From Pelosinus sp. (GTDB taxonomy: Bacteria; Bacillota; Negativicutes; DSM-13327), in the NCBI GenBank assembly GCA_029239675.1, contig JARBUM010000030.1:1-49078 (forward strand): a DNA stretch of 49,078 nucleotides, in the 5' to 3' direction. Position 1 is the stretch's first letter. Each line of letters begins with the position of its first letter. Under the pieces are notes generated by a model that saw only the letters and a list, made by a program, of their open reading frames with translations, had not been told where the DNA came from and did not search any database. The translations under genes were made by a program, and so were the position numbers. Positions 26,487-33,988 of the stretch are shown one piece after another.

Positions 26487-26800
26487 AATATATATATTCA
26501 TTTTCGATGATCAGGAAGAGTACACAATACACAAAGGGTTACAGCGAGCCAATGGCAGTGGAAGTTTGGCACTACTAGGTATGTGGAATGGGCCTGGGAG
26601 ATACAGTCTGATCCGCAGTTTGTGGGGTAGGCACTGTCGGGATTCTTCCGCCGTTATCAGGAAGCAGGTATCGGATGATATTTAAAATCCCGTACCGTGT
26701 AAAGCTGAGCTTTCCTTAAAAAAGCTAATCAGGGTGGCACCGCGAGTTAACTCCTCGTCCCTATATATGCACATGCATATATAGAGACGAGGTTTTTTAT
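26487..26800 (+). promoter_or_regulatory. T-box leader, tryptophan-specific
   Basis: The T-box sequence AGGGTGGCACCGCG is at 26731-26744. A terminator follows (stem CCTCGTC...GACGAGG, 26753-26792, then six T residues). In the stem I specifier region the string GTGGAATGGGCCTGGGAG (26583-26600) places the specifier codon as TGG (26589-26591), following GAA as usual. The variable base of the bulge is C (TGGC), which pairs with a G discriminator; bacterial tRNA-Trp has G73 whereas tRNA-Met has A73, supporting Trp. Uncharged tRNA-Trp would turn on the ECF genes downstream. Confidence 0.92.
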
Positions 26801-26830
26801 TATATTCAAAAATGAAAGGACGCGATTAAA

Positions 26831-27400
26831 ATGGAATTACAAAAAAATGAATCAGAATTAATCATCCACAATAACAATAAAGGCGGTAGATATCGATGGG
26901 TTACAATTACAACCCTACTCTTGGCTATCGGCGCCATTTTACATTTAGTAAGTCCTAGCATTGGTGGAATAACTCCTAACTGGACCATTGCCATGTATTG
27001 TATTGCTATCAATTTAACAAAACCAACGATTAAACAATCCTTTGGTATCGGTCTTGTTGCCGCAGCCATCAATATACCTACTTCTAAATCAGCTTTTCCT
27101 TATGGCAATCTAGCGAGCGAACCCATAGGTGCTGTAGTGTGTGCAATAATTGTCTGTCTTTCTTATAACATGAACCTAGGAAAGCTAAATATTAAACCTG
27201 CCGTGACAGGATTTATCAGCACCGTTGCCAGTGGCATGACATTCATAACCATACTCAAGCTAGTCCTCTCTCTGCCCTTGTCTGTATATCTATATGCTAT
27301 GATACCTGTTGTATTTTCTGTAGCTGCTGCCAATGCCGCTATCACGCAAATCCTCTATTTTCCTGCTAAAAGATTATTTGACATGAAAGGTGATAAATAA
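26831..27400 (+). CDS. trpP: TrpP-like ECF substrate-binding (S) component, tryptophan
   Basis: A 189-residue membrane protein with five to six helices. The N-terminal part 'LLAIGAILHLVSPSIGGITP' and the following 'AMYCIAINL' resemble the Bacillus TrpP tryptophan-transport family (ALxAAIGAVLHxxxP). It is larger than typical TrpP and has a hydrophilic N-terminal tail of about 25 residues. The Trp T-box upstream and ECF ATPase/transmembrane genes overlapping downstream (TAATG) point to a tryptophan-specific S component. Ligand assignment comes from regulation and distant similarity, not from visible binding residues. Confidence 0.8.
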   Translation: MELQKNESELIIHNNNKGGRYRWVTITTLLLAIGAILHLVSPSIGGITPNWTIAMYCIAINLTKPTIKQSFGIGLVAAAINIPTSKSAFPYGNLASEPIGAVVCAIIVCLSYNMNLGKLNIKPAVTGFISTVASGMTFITILKLVLSLPLSVYLYAMIPVVFSVAAANAAITQILYFPAKRLFDMKGDK

Positions 27401-28169
27401 TGCCAGCTATAGCCCTGCAAAATTTCAGTTATGCCTACAATCATCCTAAAAAGGTCCTTGATAACATAAACATCTCCATTGAAAAGGGCTCTTTTTCTGT
27501 TATATTAGGGCTGGAATCAATACACATGAATCCTCTATGCAGCAGTTAGCACTTACCGTTGGCACGGTTTTACAAGATTATGAAACCCAATTAGTCACCA
27601 TGACGGTGGAGGAGGAAGTGGCTTTCAGCCTAGAAAATATAGGTATTGCTCCCGTGGAAATTGCCCATAGAGCAAAAGAGTCATTATCTAAAGTAGGTTT
27701 AGCAGGCTATGAAAAGCAGGCCGTTACTGATTTATCTGGAGGGCAAAAACAACGACTGGTTCTTGCCAGTGTTCTCGCAACAAACCCCAAAATACTCGTA
27801 CTAGACGAACCAACTTCTGCCCTAGACCCTGAAGGCACTCAATCACTATACAAACTCCTCAGTAAATTGAATCAAGAGCATGGAATCACAGTGTTGGTAG
27901 TTGAACATGATATTTCTACTGTCCTGCCCTACGCAGATCAGTTCATCCTTCTTGAAAATGGTCAATTGATTTTCAGCAGCACTCCAGAAAAGGTACTTAC
28001 CTTTATGGCAAAGAATCAAGTTTTCACCGAAGCTATACCGCCACTCTGGCAATTAAAGCTTATGTTAGAAGAGCTTACAACACAGCAATTTGACCCTTGG
28101 CACAGAGAAGAAGAAGCCATCCAGCAGCTTCGCAAAGTTCTGGAAGAGGAGGTTTGCAAGCATGCTTGA
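27400..28169 (+). pseudogene. ECF transporter ATPase A1, disrupted: Walker A deleted and frame shifted
   Basis: The reading frame starts at ATG 27400 (overlapping the trpP stop) as 'MPAIALQNFSYAYNHPKKVL' and continues to 'GSFSVILG', exactly the run-up to Walker A. It then enters the wrong frame and stops at TAG 27547-27549. The rest of the ATPase continues in another frame from about 27513 (GINTHESSMQQLALTVG) with Q-loop VLQDYE, signature LSGGQKQR, Walker B LVLDEPTSALDPE and switch His VVEHD, to TGA 28169. About 28-30 residues including the whole GxxGxGKS/T loop are missing at the junction near 27508-27513. A restart at ATG 27537 would give 210 residues without Walker A. Either a true deletion or an assembly fault. 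Confidence 0.85.
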
Positions 28170-28986
28170 GTTAAAAAATGTATATTTTTCTTATAAAGCC
28201 CAATCCCCTGTCATACATGACGTCTCGCTAACAGTAAAACCTGGTGAATTCCTTGCTATTGTTGGGCGAAACGGCAGTGGTAAAACCACTTTGACTCGTC
28301 TGATGATGACTTTAAAAAAACCAACTAAAGGCGATCTTTTTTTTCAAAGTAATAGCATGCAAAACTCTACTCCTGCCAAAATGGCACATCACATTGGCTA
28401 TGTTTTTCAAAATCCTGATCGCCAAATTTTTCATGATACGGTAGCCGAAGAGGTAGCTTATGGTCCTAAGCAAATAGGTTGTACGCCAGCGCAAATTCAC
28501 ACTTTCGTCAATGAGGCTCTTGAAGTCACAGGACTTTCTCACTTAGCTGACACCTACCCTCTTTCCTTATCCAAAGGACAAAAACAACGACTCACCATTG
28601 CATCGGCACTAGCTATGCAGCCTAAAATACTGATCCTTGATGAACCTACTAGTGGTCAAGATGCTAGAGAACGTGATCAATTATTACACTTACTACAAAA
28701 ACTGCACCAACAAGGTACTACCATACTGCTAGTTACCCATGATATGGAGTTTCTGTCTGCCTGTGCCCAAAGAGCTATTGTAATGGCAAAGGGTCATAAG
28801 GTTTTTGATGGTACAGTATCAGAATTGTTCCATGATACTTGCCAATTAACAGATTGGGGCCTTATCGAACCTGTTGCCTTAAAAATTTCCCGTCAGCTTG
28901 GATCTTTCCACTTGCCACAAACTGCTTCTATTACACAACTAGGCCATGCTATCGTAAACTTATTAGGGAGGAATAGCCATGACTAA
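28162..28986 (+). CDS. ECF transporter ATPase A2
   Basis: A 274-residue ABC ATPase with intact motifs: Walker A GRNGSGKTT (about 37-45), Q-loop VFQNPDRQIF, signature LSKGQKQR, Walker B KILILDEPTSGQD and the switch His in LLVTHDME. The start is ATG 28162, 9 nt after AGGAGG and overlapping the end of the A1 gene by 8 bp. ECF transporters usually need two ATPase sites (A1/A2 heterodimer or A homodimer); as A1 is broken, this subunit would have to work as a homodimer if the transporter is active. It is followed by ecfT with an 8-bp overlap. Confidence 0.93.
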   Translation: MLELKNVYFSYKAQSPVIHDVSLTVKPGEFLAIVGRNGSGKTTLTRLMMTLKKPTKGDLFFQSNSMQNSTPAKMAHHIGYVFQNPDRQIFHDTVAEEVAYGPKQIGCTPAQIHTFVNEALEVTGLSHLADTYPLSLSKGQKQRLTIASALAMQPKILILDEPTSGQDARERDQLLHLLQKLHQQGTTILLVTHDMEFLSACAQRAIVMAKGHKVFDGTVSELFHDTCQLTDWGLIEPVALKISRQLGSFHLPQTASITQLGHAIVNLLGRNSHD

Positions 28987-29653
28987 TATAGCTCCTATCA
29001 CTAAATTAGCACTGACAATTTTTGTAACCATCTGGTCCATAGTATTACAGTCTCTCCCTGCCTTAGCTGCACTTATCATTTGTCAAATCATCCTTCTAGC
29101 TATCGCTAGAGTAGGATTAAATGTTTATAAAGGAATTGTTAGCCTATTTGTCTTTGCTGCTGTGTTGGCTGGTATGCAATATGTCTTTAACAATGATATG
29201 ATACTGGCTGCTATAACCGCCAGTAAGATGATTTCCATGACCCTCGTCTTCTTCATCTTACTGGCAACTACCAGAATGCAGGATTTGTCTGCAGCTTTAG
29301 TTCAGCAATGTCATATTCCCTATGAGTATGCATTTATGCTAACAGCAGCCCTACGCTTCATTCCTGATTTTTTAGCAGAAAGCAAAGCTATCCAAGAAGC
29401 CCAAGCCTGCAGAGGCTATTCTCCTCAGGGCAATCTATTCCAACGATTTTTCTCCTACATGGCTGTGATCAAGCCTCTTGTCCTTAAAGCCGTCACCAAA
29501 TCAGAAACCATGGCCCTCAGTCTAGAGTTGCGCGGCTTTGGCAGCAGAAAAACTCGTAGTTTTAAAAACAATGTCACCCTTGCTTTTAAAGACTATGCTA
29601 TGCTCTTATCTATGATCCTATTTACTTCCTATCTTATGATTCAGATTAACTAA
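28979..29653 (+). CDS. ecfT: ECF transporter transmembrane (T) component
   Basis: A 224-residue protein with about five membrane helices. The two cytoplasmic coupling motifs that bind the ATPases are visible as 'QEAQACRGYS' and 'LSLELRGFGS' (A-R-G-like; the first is ACRG). The remaining sequence follows the CbiQ/EcfT pattern ('LTAALRFIPDFLAE'). It connects the S component (26831) to the ATPase subunits. It ends the T-box operon, with an interspersed palindrome and then a bidirectional terminator downstream. Confidence 0.92.
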   Translation: MTNIAPITKLALTIFVTIWSIVLQSLPALAALIICQIILLAIARVGLNVYKGIVSLFVFAAVLAGMQYVFNNDMILAAITASKMISMTLVFFILLATTRMQDLSAALVQQCHIPYEYAFMLTAALRFIPDFLAESKAIQEAQACRGYSPQGNLFQRFFSYMAVIKPLVLKAVTKSETMALSLELRGFGSRKTRSFKNNVTLAFKDYAMLLSMILFTSYLMIQIN

Positions 29654-29662
29654 AAATATGGT

Positions 29663-29744
29663 CGAACCACAAAGGGTTCTATTTATATTTTTTTGTGCAA
29701 CCCCTTTGTGTGCCGCACCAACGGCATTGTGTCTTTGTGGTTCG
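29663..29744. repeat. imperfect palindromic element (ACCACAAAG type)
   Basis: CGAACCACAAAG (29663-29674) and CTTTGTGGTTCG (29733-29744) are perfect inverted ends of an 82-bp element. Its interior repeats CTTTGTG-like words. A similar but not identical element is at 31586-31708. It looks like an interspersed non-coding repeat; no open reading frame is credible inside. Confidence 0.6.
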
Positions 29745-29769
29745 TAAAAACTTATATTTTCTCACAAAA

Positions 29770-29807
29770 AAGCAGCCCGAAACCTATTACAAGGTTTCAG
29801 GCTGCTT
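29770..29807. terminator. bidirectional intrinsic terminator
   Basis: AAGCAGCCCGAAACCT (29770-29785) pairs with AGGTTTCAGGCTGCTT (29792-29807), one mismatch. It lies between the ECF operon and the convergent HD gene. Confidence 0.8.
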
Positions 29808-29816
29808 CTGTCCTAT

Positions 29817-30290
29817 TCAATTACTTATTTCCTCTAGGATTATCTTTAAACGCACTCTTTGCTCTTCCCTATCTAACGAAAGTCCATATTGATAACAGTC
29901 AAAAACATCTGCATCCTTGACGATTTCCTCTATCGGACTTCCTACTTCCTTTTTATTGCTATGATTTTTCGCTGCTGTTGACAATAATTCAATCTCATTT
30001 AAGGTAAAATAACCACTCTCTCTTAGAAATAATTTGAGAGGTTCATATCCTACTGTAGCATGATCTTGTTGCTTCCCCGTTATTATCCGACCATAATCGT
30101 GGATCGAACAAGCTATAGCACTCAATTCAGGATCAACACCCCGCTTCAAAGCTAGTATTCGTCCTACAGCCGCACAACTAGCTAAATGTATTCTTTCCCA
30201 GCTTAGAGAGATATCTCTTTCCACCTTTTTATTTTCAAATTCTAAGATTTTTTCCAACATTTTTTCCTGTATCTTAAAAACTCTATTCAT
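29817..30290 (-). CDS. HD-domain protein (putative phosphohydrolase)
   Basis: A 157-residue HD-superfamily protein. Metal ligands are visible as His35 (RIHLASCA), the His-Asp pair in SIHDYGRI (about 63-64), His77 (QDHATVGYE) and Asp in VKDADVFD. GGAGG lies 8 nt before the ATG. Small HD proteins of this kind hydrolyse phosphomonoesters, often nucleotides, but the substrate here is unknown. It is separated from the DUF1634 gene upstream by about 30 bp and could be co-transcribed with it. Confidence 0.85.
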   Translation of the reverse strand: MNRVFKIQEKMLEKILEFENKKVERDISLSWERIHLASCAAVGRILALKRGVDPELSAIACSIHDYGRIITGKQQDHATVGYEPLKLFLRESGYFTLNEIELLSTAAKNHSNKKEVGSPIEEIVKDADVFDCYQYGLSLDREEQRVRLKIILEEISN

Positions 30291-30320
30291 AGCAAATCCT
30301 CCAACCCTATCCCTACCTTC

Positions 30321-30704
30321 TTATTTCCCAAAGAAAAATCCACTAACCAGAATTAGAAAAACTACAGTTGATATGCCGACATACAACCAATCTTTTTCTT
30401 TCAAAAATACTAATGCTGAAATCCCCACTCGCATAATGGGCGTGCATATTAATAAAACTAACCCTGCTAATATAATCCCAAAGGGCTTCAAACTCAGTGC
30501 ACCTGCAAAAATTTCTTTTAATTGCGTAGGGTAGTATTCTCCTGGATAGCCACCCTCCCCACTGGTTAAAAAAAGGACTAGACCTATTAAGATTACCGAA
30601 GCACTCAATAACACACCAAATCTTAAAGACTGACTAACAAAAATCTCAACTTCGTTGGGTCCTTTGCGAGAATTTTGCTTTTCTTTATTATTTAATTCAC
30701 TCAT
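30321..30704 (-). CDS. DUF1634 family membrane protein
   Basis: A 127-residue protein with three membrane helices (about 27-47, 75-93, 104-123) and the DUF1634 pattern: an N-terminal hydrophilic tail, 'RFGVLLSASVILIGLVLFL', and 'PIMRVGISALVFLKEKDWLY'. DUF1634 proteins are commonly encoded directly after a TauE/SafE permease, as here, where the ATG overlaps the permease stop by 4 bp (ATGA). A role as a partner subunit of that permease is likely from context only. Confidence 0.85.
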   Translation of the reverse strand: MSELNNKEKQNSRKGPNEVEIFVSQSLRFGVLLSASVILIGLVLFLTSGEGGYPGEYYPTQLKEIFAGALSLKPFGIILAGLVLLICTPIMRVGISALVFLKEKDWLYVGISTVVFLILVSGFFFGK

Positions 30705-31540
30705 AATTTGACCCCCAATCCTTGTGCCATCATTTGGAGGGCTACATACATGAGAACCGGAATAAAGAGTTTACGAATGGTTTTACTTTTCAAACGTTGC
30801 ATAATTTTTGCTCCAATAGTTGCTCCTATCAACACACCAATAGCAACGGGTGCAGATATAATTGGACTTATATCTCCTCGATATAAATAAATCCCAGCAC
30901 TAGCTGCGCCAGTAACGCCCATCATAAAATTACTAGTTGCACTCGATACTTTTAATGGAAGTTTCATAAAAACATCCATTGCCATTACTTTAAAACTACC
31001 GCTTCCAATACCTAATAATCCTGATATAACTCCAGCCCCGTACATTACCCCAAATCCACCATACACATTGTCCACATTATAAGAAACTTGCTTCTTTAAA
31101 GCTTTATCATAATACTCCCCTTGTAGTTTTAATTTGCTAGCAACATTATGTAAAGGCACTTCTTCAGGCAATTCCTCTTTGGTTTTCTTAAGCATGGCTA
31201 GAGCAGAATATAATAAAAGTACTCCAAAAATAATGTACAAAAGGTTTGGTGAAATCAGACCAGCAATAAGGGCTCCTGTAATGGCCCCCACCGTTGTTGC
31301 AATTTCCAAAAACATACCTACCCGAATATTTGTTATCCCATCCCGAATGTAGGCAATTGCCGCGCCGCTAGAGGTAGAAATAACCGAAATAAGGCTTGCC
31401 CCAATAGCATGTTGGATGTCCACGCCAAATAATAAGGTTAAAGCGGGCGTCACAATAATCCCACCACCCAGGCCTAAGATAGAACCAAGAATTCCTGCCG
31501 AAATAGAAACAAGAAGTATCTTTATAGCTACAATCGTCAC
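30701..31540 (-). CDS. TauE/SafE family permease (sulfite/organosulfonate exporter-like)
   Basis: A 279-residue permease with about eight membrane helices in two repeats. Each repeat begins with a Gly-rich motif: 'GILGSILGLGGGIIVTPAL' (about 17-35) and 'GVISGLLGIGSGSFKVMAM' (about 170-190). The central loop (about 115-160) is long and charged. The start is GTG 31538-31540, 6 nt after GGGGTGA. Family members export sulfite, sulfoacetate or related anions, and some import; the substrate is not visible. It pairs with the DUF1634 gene and is divergent from the Lrp-like regulator. Confidence 0.88.
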   Translation of the reverse strand: MTIVAIKILLVSISAGILGSILGLGGGIIVTPALTLLFGVDIQHAIGASLISVISTSSGAAIAYIRDGITNIRVGMFLEIATTVGAITGALIAGLISPNLLYIIFGVLLLYSALAMLKKTKEELPEEVPLHNVASKLKLQGEYYDKALKKQVSYNVDNVYGGFGVMYGAGVISGLLGIGSGSFKVMAMDVFMKLPLKVSSATSNFMMGVTGAASAGIYLYRGDISPIISAPVAIGVLIGATIGAKIMQRLKSKTIRKLFIPVLMYVALQMMAQGLGVKL

Positions 31541-31863
31541 ATTTCTTCACCCCAAATAATATTTATATTTTCCACCTGAATTTAGAAACGCTTAAACACA
31601 AAAGTGCAAAAGTGAAAAGACACTGCGCGGGCACGAAGAACACGAAGGATATGCTAAACACCCCTTCGTGTTCTTCATACATCTTCACAACTTCGCGTTT
31701 AAGCGTTTTTTCTCCAAAAAGCACTTATAACTCTGATACTATAAAATAGAGTTTCTTTTAATTCTTAACACAAGTATAATATAATATATACATTCGATCA
31801 ATATTTAAATACATACTTTTTACATTGTAAGGAAAACTACCATTAGAAAGGAAGATCACAGCG
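31541..31863. other. divergent intergenic region, 323 bp
   Basis: It holds the palindromic element 31586-31708 and an AT-rich stretch (about 31760-31840) that must contain the lrp-like promoter; I see no clean -35/-10 pair. No gene. Confidence 0.5.
31586..31708. repeat. imperfect palindromic element with CACGAAG words
   Basis: Outer arms AAACGCTTAAAC (31586-31597) and GTTTAAGCGTTT (31697-31708), inner arms GAAGAACACGAAGG (31635-31648) and CCTTCGTGTTCTTC (31663-31676). It is the same type of interspersed repeat as 29663-29744, with different outer ends. Confidence 0.6.
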
Positions 31864-32319
31864 ATGCAATTTAAAAATTTAGATGAAGTAGATAGAAAAA
31901 TTCTAAACTTATTATCCGAAAATGGTCGTCTAAGCAATGCCGAACTTGGCCGTCTTTTAAATTTAACGCGTGCAACTGTCAGAGAACGTATCAATCAACT
32001 CATTGATCATGGAATCATTGACCGTTTTACTATCGTAGTCAATCCTCTTAAAGCTGGAAAGATGGTCTCCATGTACTTTAACATCAATGTAGAATGGACT
32101 AAAATAGATTCCATTGCTGAACAACTCTTAGCTGATCAGGAAATAACAAATGTGTATCAAATGAGTGGGCATCCTCATTTACACGTACATGCACTATTTG
32201 ATGACCAAGAACAAGGGAGTCGCTACATTCAAAAACTACAATCTATTGTTGGAATTCAAAGTGTGGATTCTGAATTCTTAATAACTCGTTATAAGGAAAG
32301 AGGCGCTTTATTACTCTAA
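31864..32319 (+). CDS. Lrp/AsnC-family transcriptional regulator
   Basis: A 151-residue regulator. The N-terminal HTH is 'LDEVDRKILNLLSENGRLSN' and 'LGRLLNLTRATVRERINQL', and the C-terminal RAM/AsnC ligand domain runs from about residue 65 (KMVSMYFNINV) to the end with 'VYQMSGHPHLHVHALFDD'. AAGGAAG precedes the ATG. It is divergent from the TauE/SafE-DUF1634 pair, which it may control; effector unknown. Confidence 0.9.
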   Translation: MQFKNLDEVDRKILNLLSENGRLSNAELGRLLNLTRATVRERINQLIDHGIIDRFTIVVNPLKAGKMVSMYFNINVEWTKIDSIAEQLLADQEITNVYQMSGHPHLHVHALFDDQEQGSRYIQKLQSIVGIQSVDSEFLITRYKERGALLL

Positions 32320-32351
32320 GTCCTACTATTTATGTTGTACAAAGTATATCC

Positions 32352-32432
32352 CCTTGACGATGAAAAATACAAAAAATCCTAAGTGTATTAAACTCTTTTT
32401 CGTAAACACTATTTATAATAACCTCGTCAAGG
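32352..32432 (+). promoter_or_regulatory. long-range inverted repeat reaching the Shine-Dalgarno of the 3D gene
   Basis: CCTTGACGA (32352-32360) is complementary to TCGTCAAGG (32424-32432), which overlaps the AAGGAGG ribosome binding site. If transcription starts upstream of 32352 the site could be masked. The function is inferred. Confidence 0.35.
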
Positions 32433-32444
32433 AGGAACATGATT

Positions 32445-33077
32445 ATGAATCATAAACACAAACGACATCGCACAATTTCTCGGATACAGAAAAAATTCAA
32501 AAATATTGCAGCCGCTGTTGCTGGAGCCGTTATGCTATCTGGTGCCATGTTGCCAGGACTCCCTGCAGCAACAGTACATGCCTCAGCCGATCCATCTAAT
32601 GTTGATCCTCCAGCCATTACCGAGCAGGTAAAAGACTCTACTCCTTCGGATACCAACTCGCACCATAGTGATAAAGGATATCCATCAGAACAGGCAGATC
32701 AGCAAAATACTAAACACAATAAATCCCAAGATAAAGCCTCTTCTGATAAAGTACCAAGCAACTATAAAGAAGTTTTGGATATTAAAGCCACTGCTTATGC
32801 GCCTGGTGCTCATGACAATGATCAATGGGGTGATAAGACCTTCTTAGGCACACAAATACGTCCCGGTGTAGTTGCTGTTGACCCAGATGTTATTCCTTTA
32901 GGTTCACGTCTTTACATCCAGCATCCAGATGGACATGGTGAATACGCCGTTGCAGAGGATACTGGTGGAGCAATTAAAGGTAACCGCATTGACATAGCTA
33001 AAACATCTGTAGAAAAAGCCCAGGACTTTGGCATGAAAGACGTGAAAGTGTTCATATTAGAGAAAGGTAAAGCTTAG
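32445..33077 (+). CDS. secreted 3D-domain protein
   Basis: A 210-residue exported protein. A long basic n-region (NHKHKRHRTISRIQKKFKN) precedes the hydrophobic segment 'IAAAVAGAVMLSGAMLPGL' and a likely cleavage near VHAS-A. A hydrophilic, Ser/Asp/Lys-rich linker follows (about 48-105). The C-terminal 3D domain (about 110-205) has its three Asp: VAVDPDVIPLGS, AEDTGG and RIDI. This double-psi barrel resembles lytic transglycosylases of the MltA/YabE/YocH type, so a cell-wall hydrolase role is likely. I chose ATG 32445 (9 nt from AGGAGG); ATG 32439 is too close. Confidence 0.85.
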   Translation: MNHKHKRHRTISRIQKKFKNIAAAVAGAVMLSGAMLPGLPAATVHASADPSNVDPPAITEQVKDSTPSDTNSHHSDKGYPSEQADQQNTKHNKSQDKASSDKVPSNYKEVLDIKATAYAPGAHDNDQWGDKTFLGTQIRPGVVAVDPDVIPLGSRLYIQHPDGHGEYAVAEDTGGAIKGNRIDIAKTSVEKAQDFGMKDVKVFILEKGKA

Positions 33078-33110
33078 AAATCTTCATAATCCAACAGTAT
33101 TATAGATTCA

Positions 33111-33146
33111 AAGGCCCATATCCTCAACTCTGAGGATATGGGCCTT
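33111..33146. terminator. strong intrinsic terminator
   Basis: AAGGCCCATATCCTCA (33111-33126) pairs perfectly with 33131-33146 around a 4-nt loop. It lies between the convergent 3D and BKACE genes. Confidence 0.85.
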
Positions 33147-33170
33147 GCTGATTTTCTATTTTCTTCAATA

Positions 33171-33983
33171 CTACTTTATATCCCAAATTCTTTTCACATC
33201 TTCTGGAGATGCAATCTCACGTCCCATAGCTTTGGCAAGATTAGCAATACGTTCTACTAAAGCAATATTAGTGGCTAAAACGTCTTTACTATAATAAATA
33301 TTATCCTCAAGACCTACACGAACATGCCCTCCTAGTGCCATTGCTATCATGGAAAGGTTCACATGCTTTGAGCCAATTACGGAAACACTCCATATTGCAT
33401 CAGGCGGTAAACTTTCCACTAGGAAGAATAAATTCTTTGCCGTGGCTGGCAAGGAGCCCTTTACACCAAGAACTAAGTTAAACAGCAAAGGACCTTTTAT
33501 CATACCAGCCTTTTGTAATTGAACAGCATTATGGATCATCGCTACATCAAAAACTTCTATTTCTGGCTTAATGTCCCCCTCTAACATGATAGAAGCCAAA
33601 TAGTTAATTAAAGCTGGATCGTTGGCATTAATTGTTGTCGGAAAATTTGAAGATCCTGTTGACAGACTGGCAGACTGTGGCTTTAGACTCAAAGATGCTC
33701 CCCGTTCCTCAGCACTTTTACCGCCTCTTGCACCAGTAGAAATCTGTCTAGTGATGGGGCAAGCCCTTTCTTCAAGTTGCCGAAGTACTTTTGCAAATAT
33801 GTCTTTATCAGAAGTCGGAATTCCTTCTTCATCGCGTACATGAATATGAGCTACGGCAGCGCCAGCCTCATAGCAGGCTATAATATCATTGGCAATTTCC
33901 TCTGGTGTAACAGGAACATGATGAGTCATTTTCTTGGTTGGCACATTGCCAGTGGGCGCAATTGTAATAATTAGTTTTTCCAT
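33171..33983 (-). CDS. beta-keto acid cleavage enzyme (BKACE, DUF849)
   Basis: A 270-residue TIM-barrel enzyme of the BKACE family, whose prototype Kce cleaves 3-keto-5-aminohexanoate with acetyl-CoA to give acetoacetate and a new acyl-CoA. Family blocks are 'IITIAPTGNVPTK', 'GAAVAHIHVRDEEG' (the HxH zinc site, about 43-56), 'RQISTGARGG', 'EIEVFDVAMI' and 'GGHVRVGLEDNIYYS'. ATG 33983 is chosen, 4-5 nt after GAGGTGA; the GTG at 33992 lies inside that site. It is the last of four genes with CoA-transferase and aminotransferase, which gives it a likely catabolic role. The native keto acid is not identifiable from sequence alone. Confidence 0.9.
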   Translation of the reverse strand: MEKLIITIAPTGNVPTKKMTHHVPVTPEEIANDIIACYEAGAAVAHIHVRDEEGIPTSDKDIFAKVLRQLEERACPITRQISTGARGGKSAEERGASLSLKPQSASLSTGSSNFPTTINANDPALINYLASIMLEGDIKPEIEVFDVAMIHNAVQLQKAGMIKGPLLFNLVLGVKGSLPATAKNLFFLVESLPPDAIWSVSVIGSKHVNLSMIAMALGGHVRVGLEDNIYYSKDVLATNIALVERIANLAKAMGREIASPEDVKRIWDIK

Positions 33984-33988
33984 CGTAG

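Noticed and set aside
26487..26800. Reading the specifier as ATG (methionine) instead of TGG
   Set aside because: The GAA-codon spacing favours TGG, and the bulge C pairs with G73 of tRNA-Trp, not A73 of tRNA-Met; the downstream gene is TrpP-like.
27537..28169. A separate 210-residue ATPase gene starting at ATG 27537
   Set aside because: Residues encoded before that ATG in the same frame (GINTHESS) continue the ATPase fold, and the N-terminal part lies in another frame just upstream. It is one broken gene, not two.
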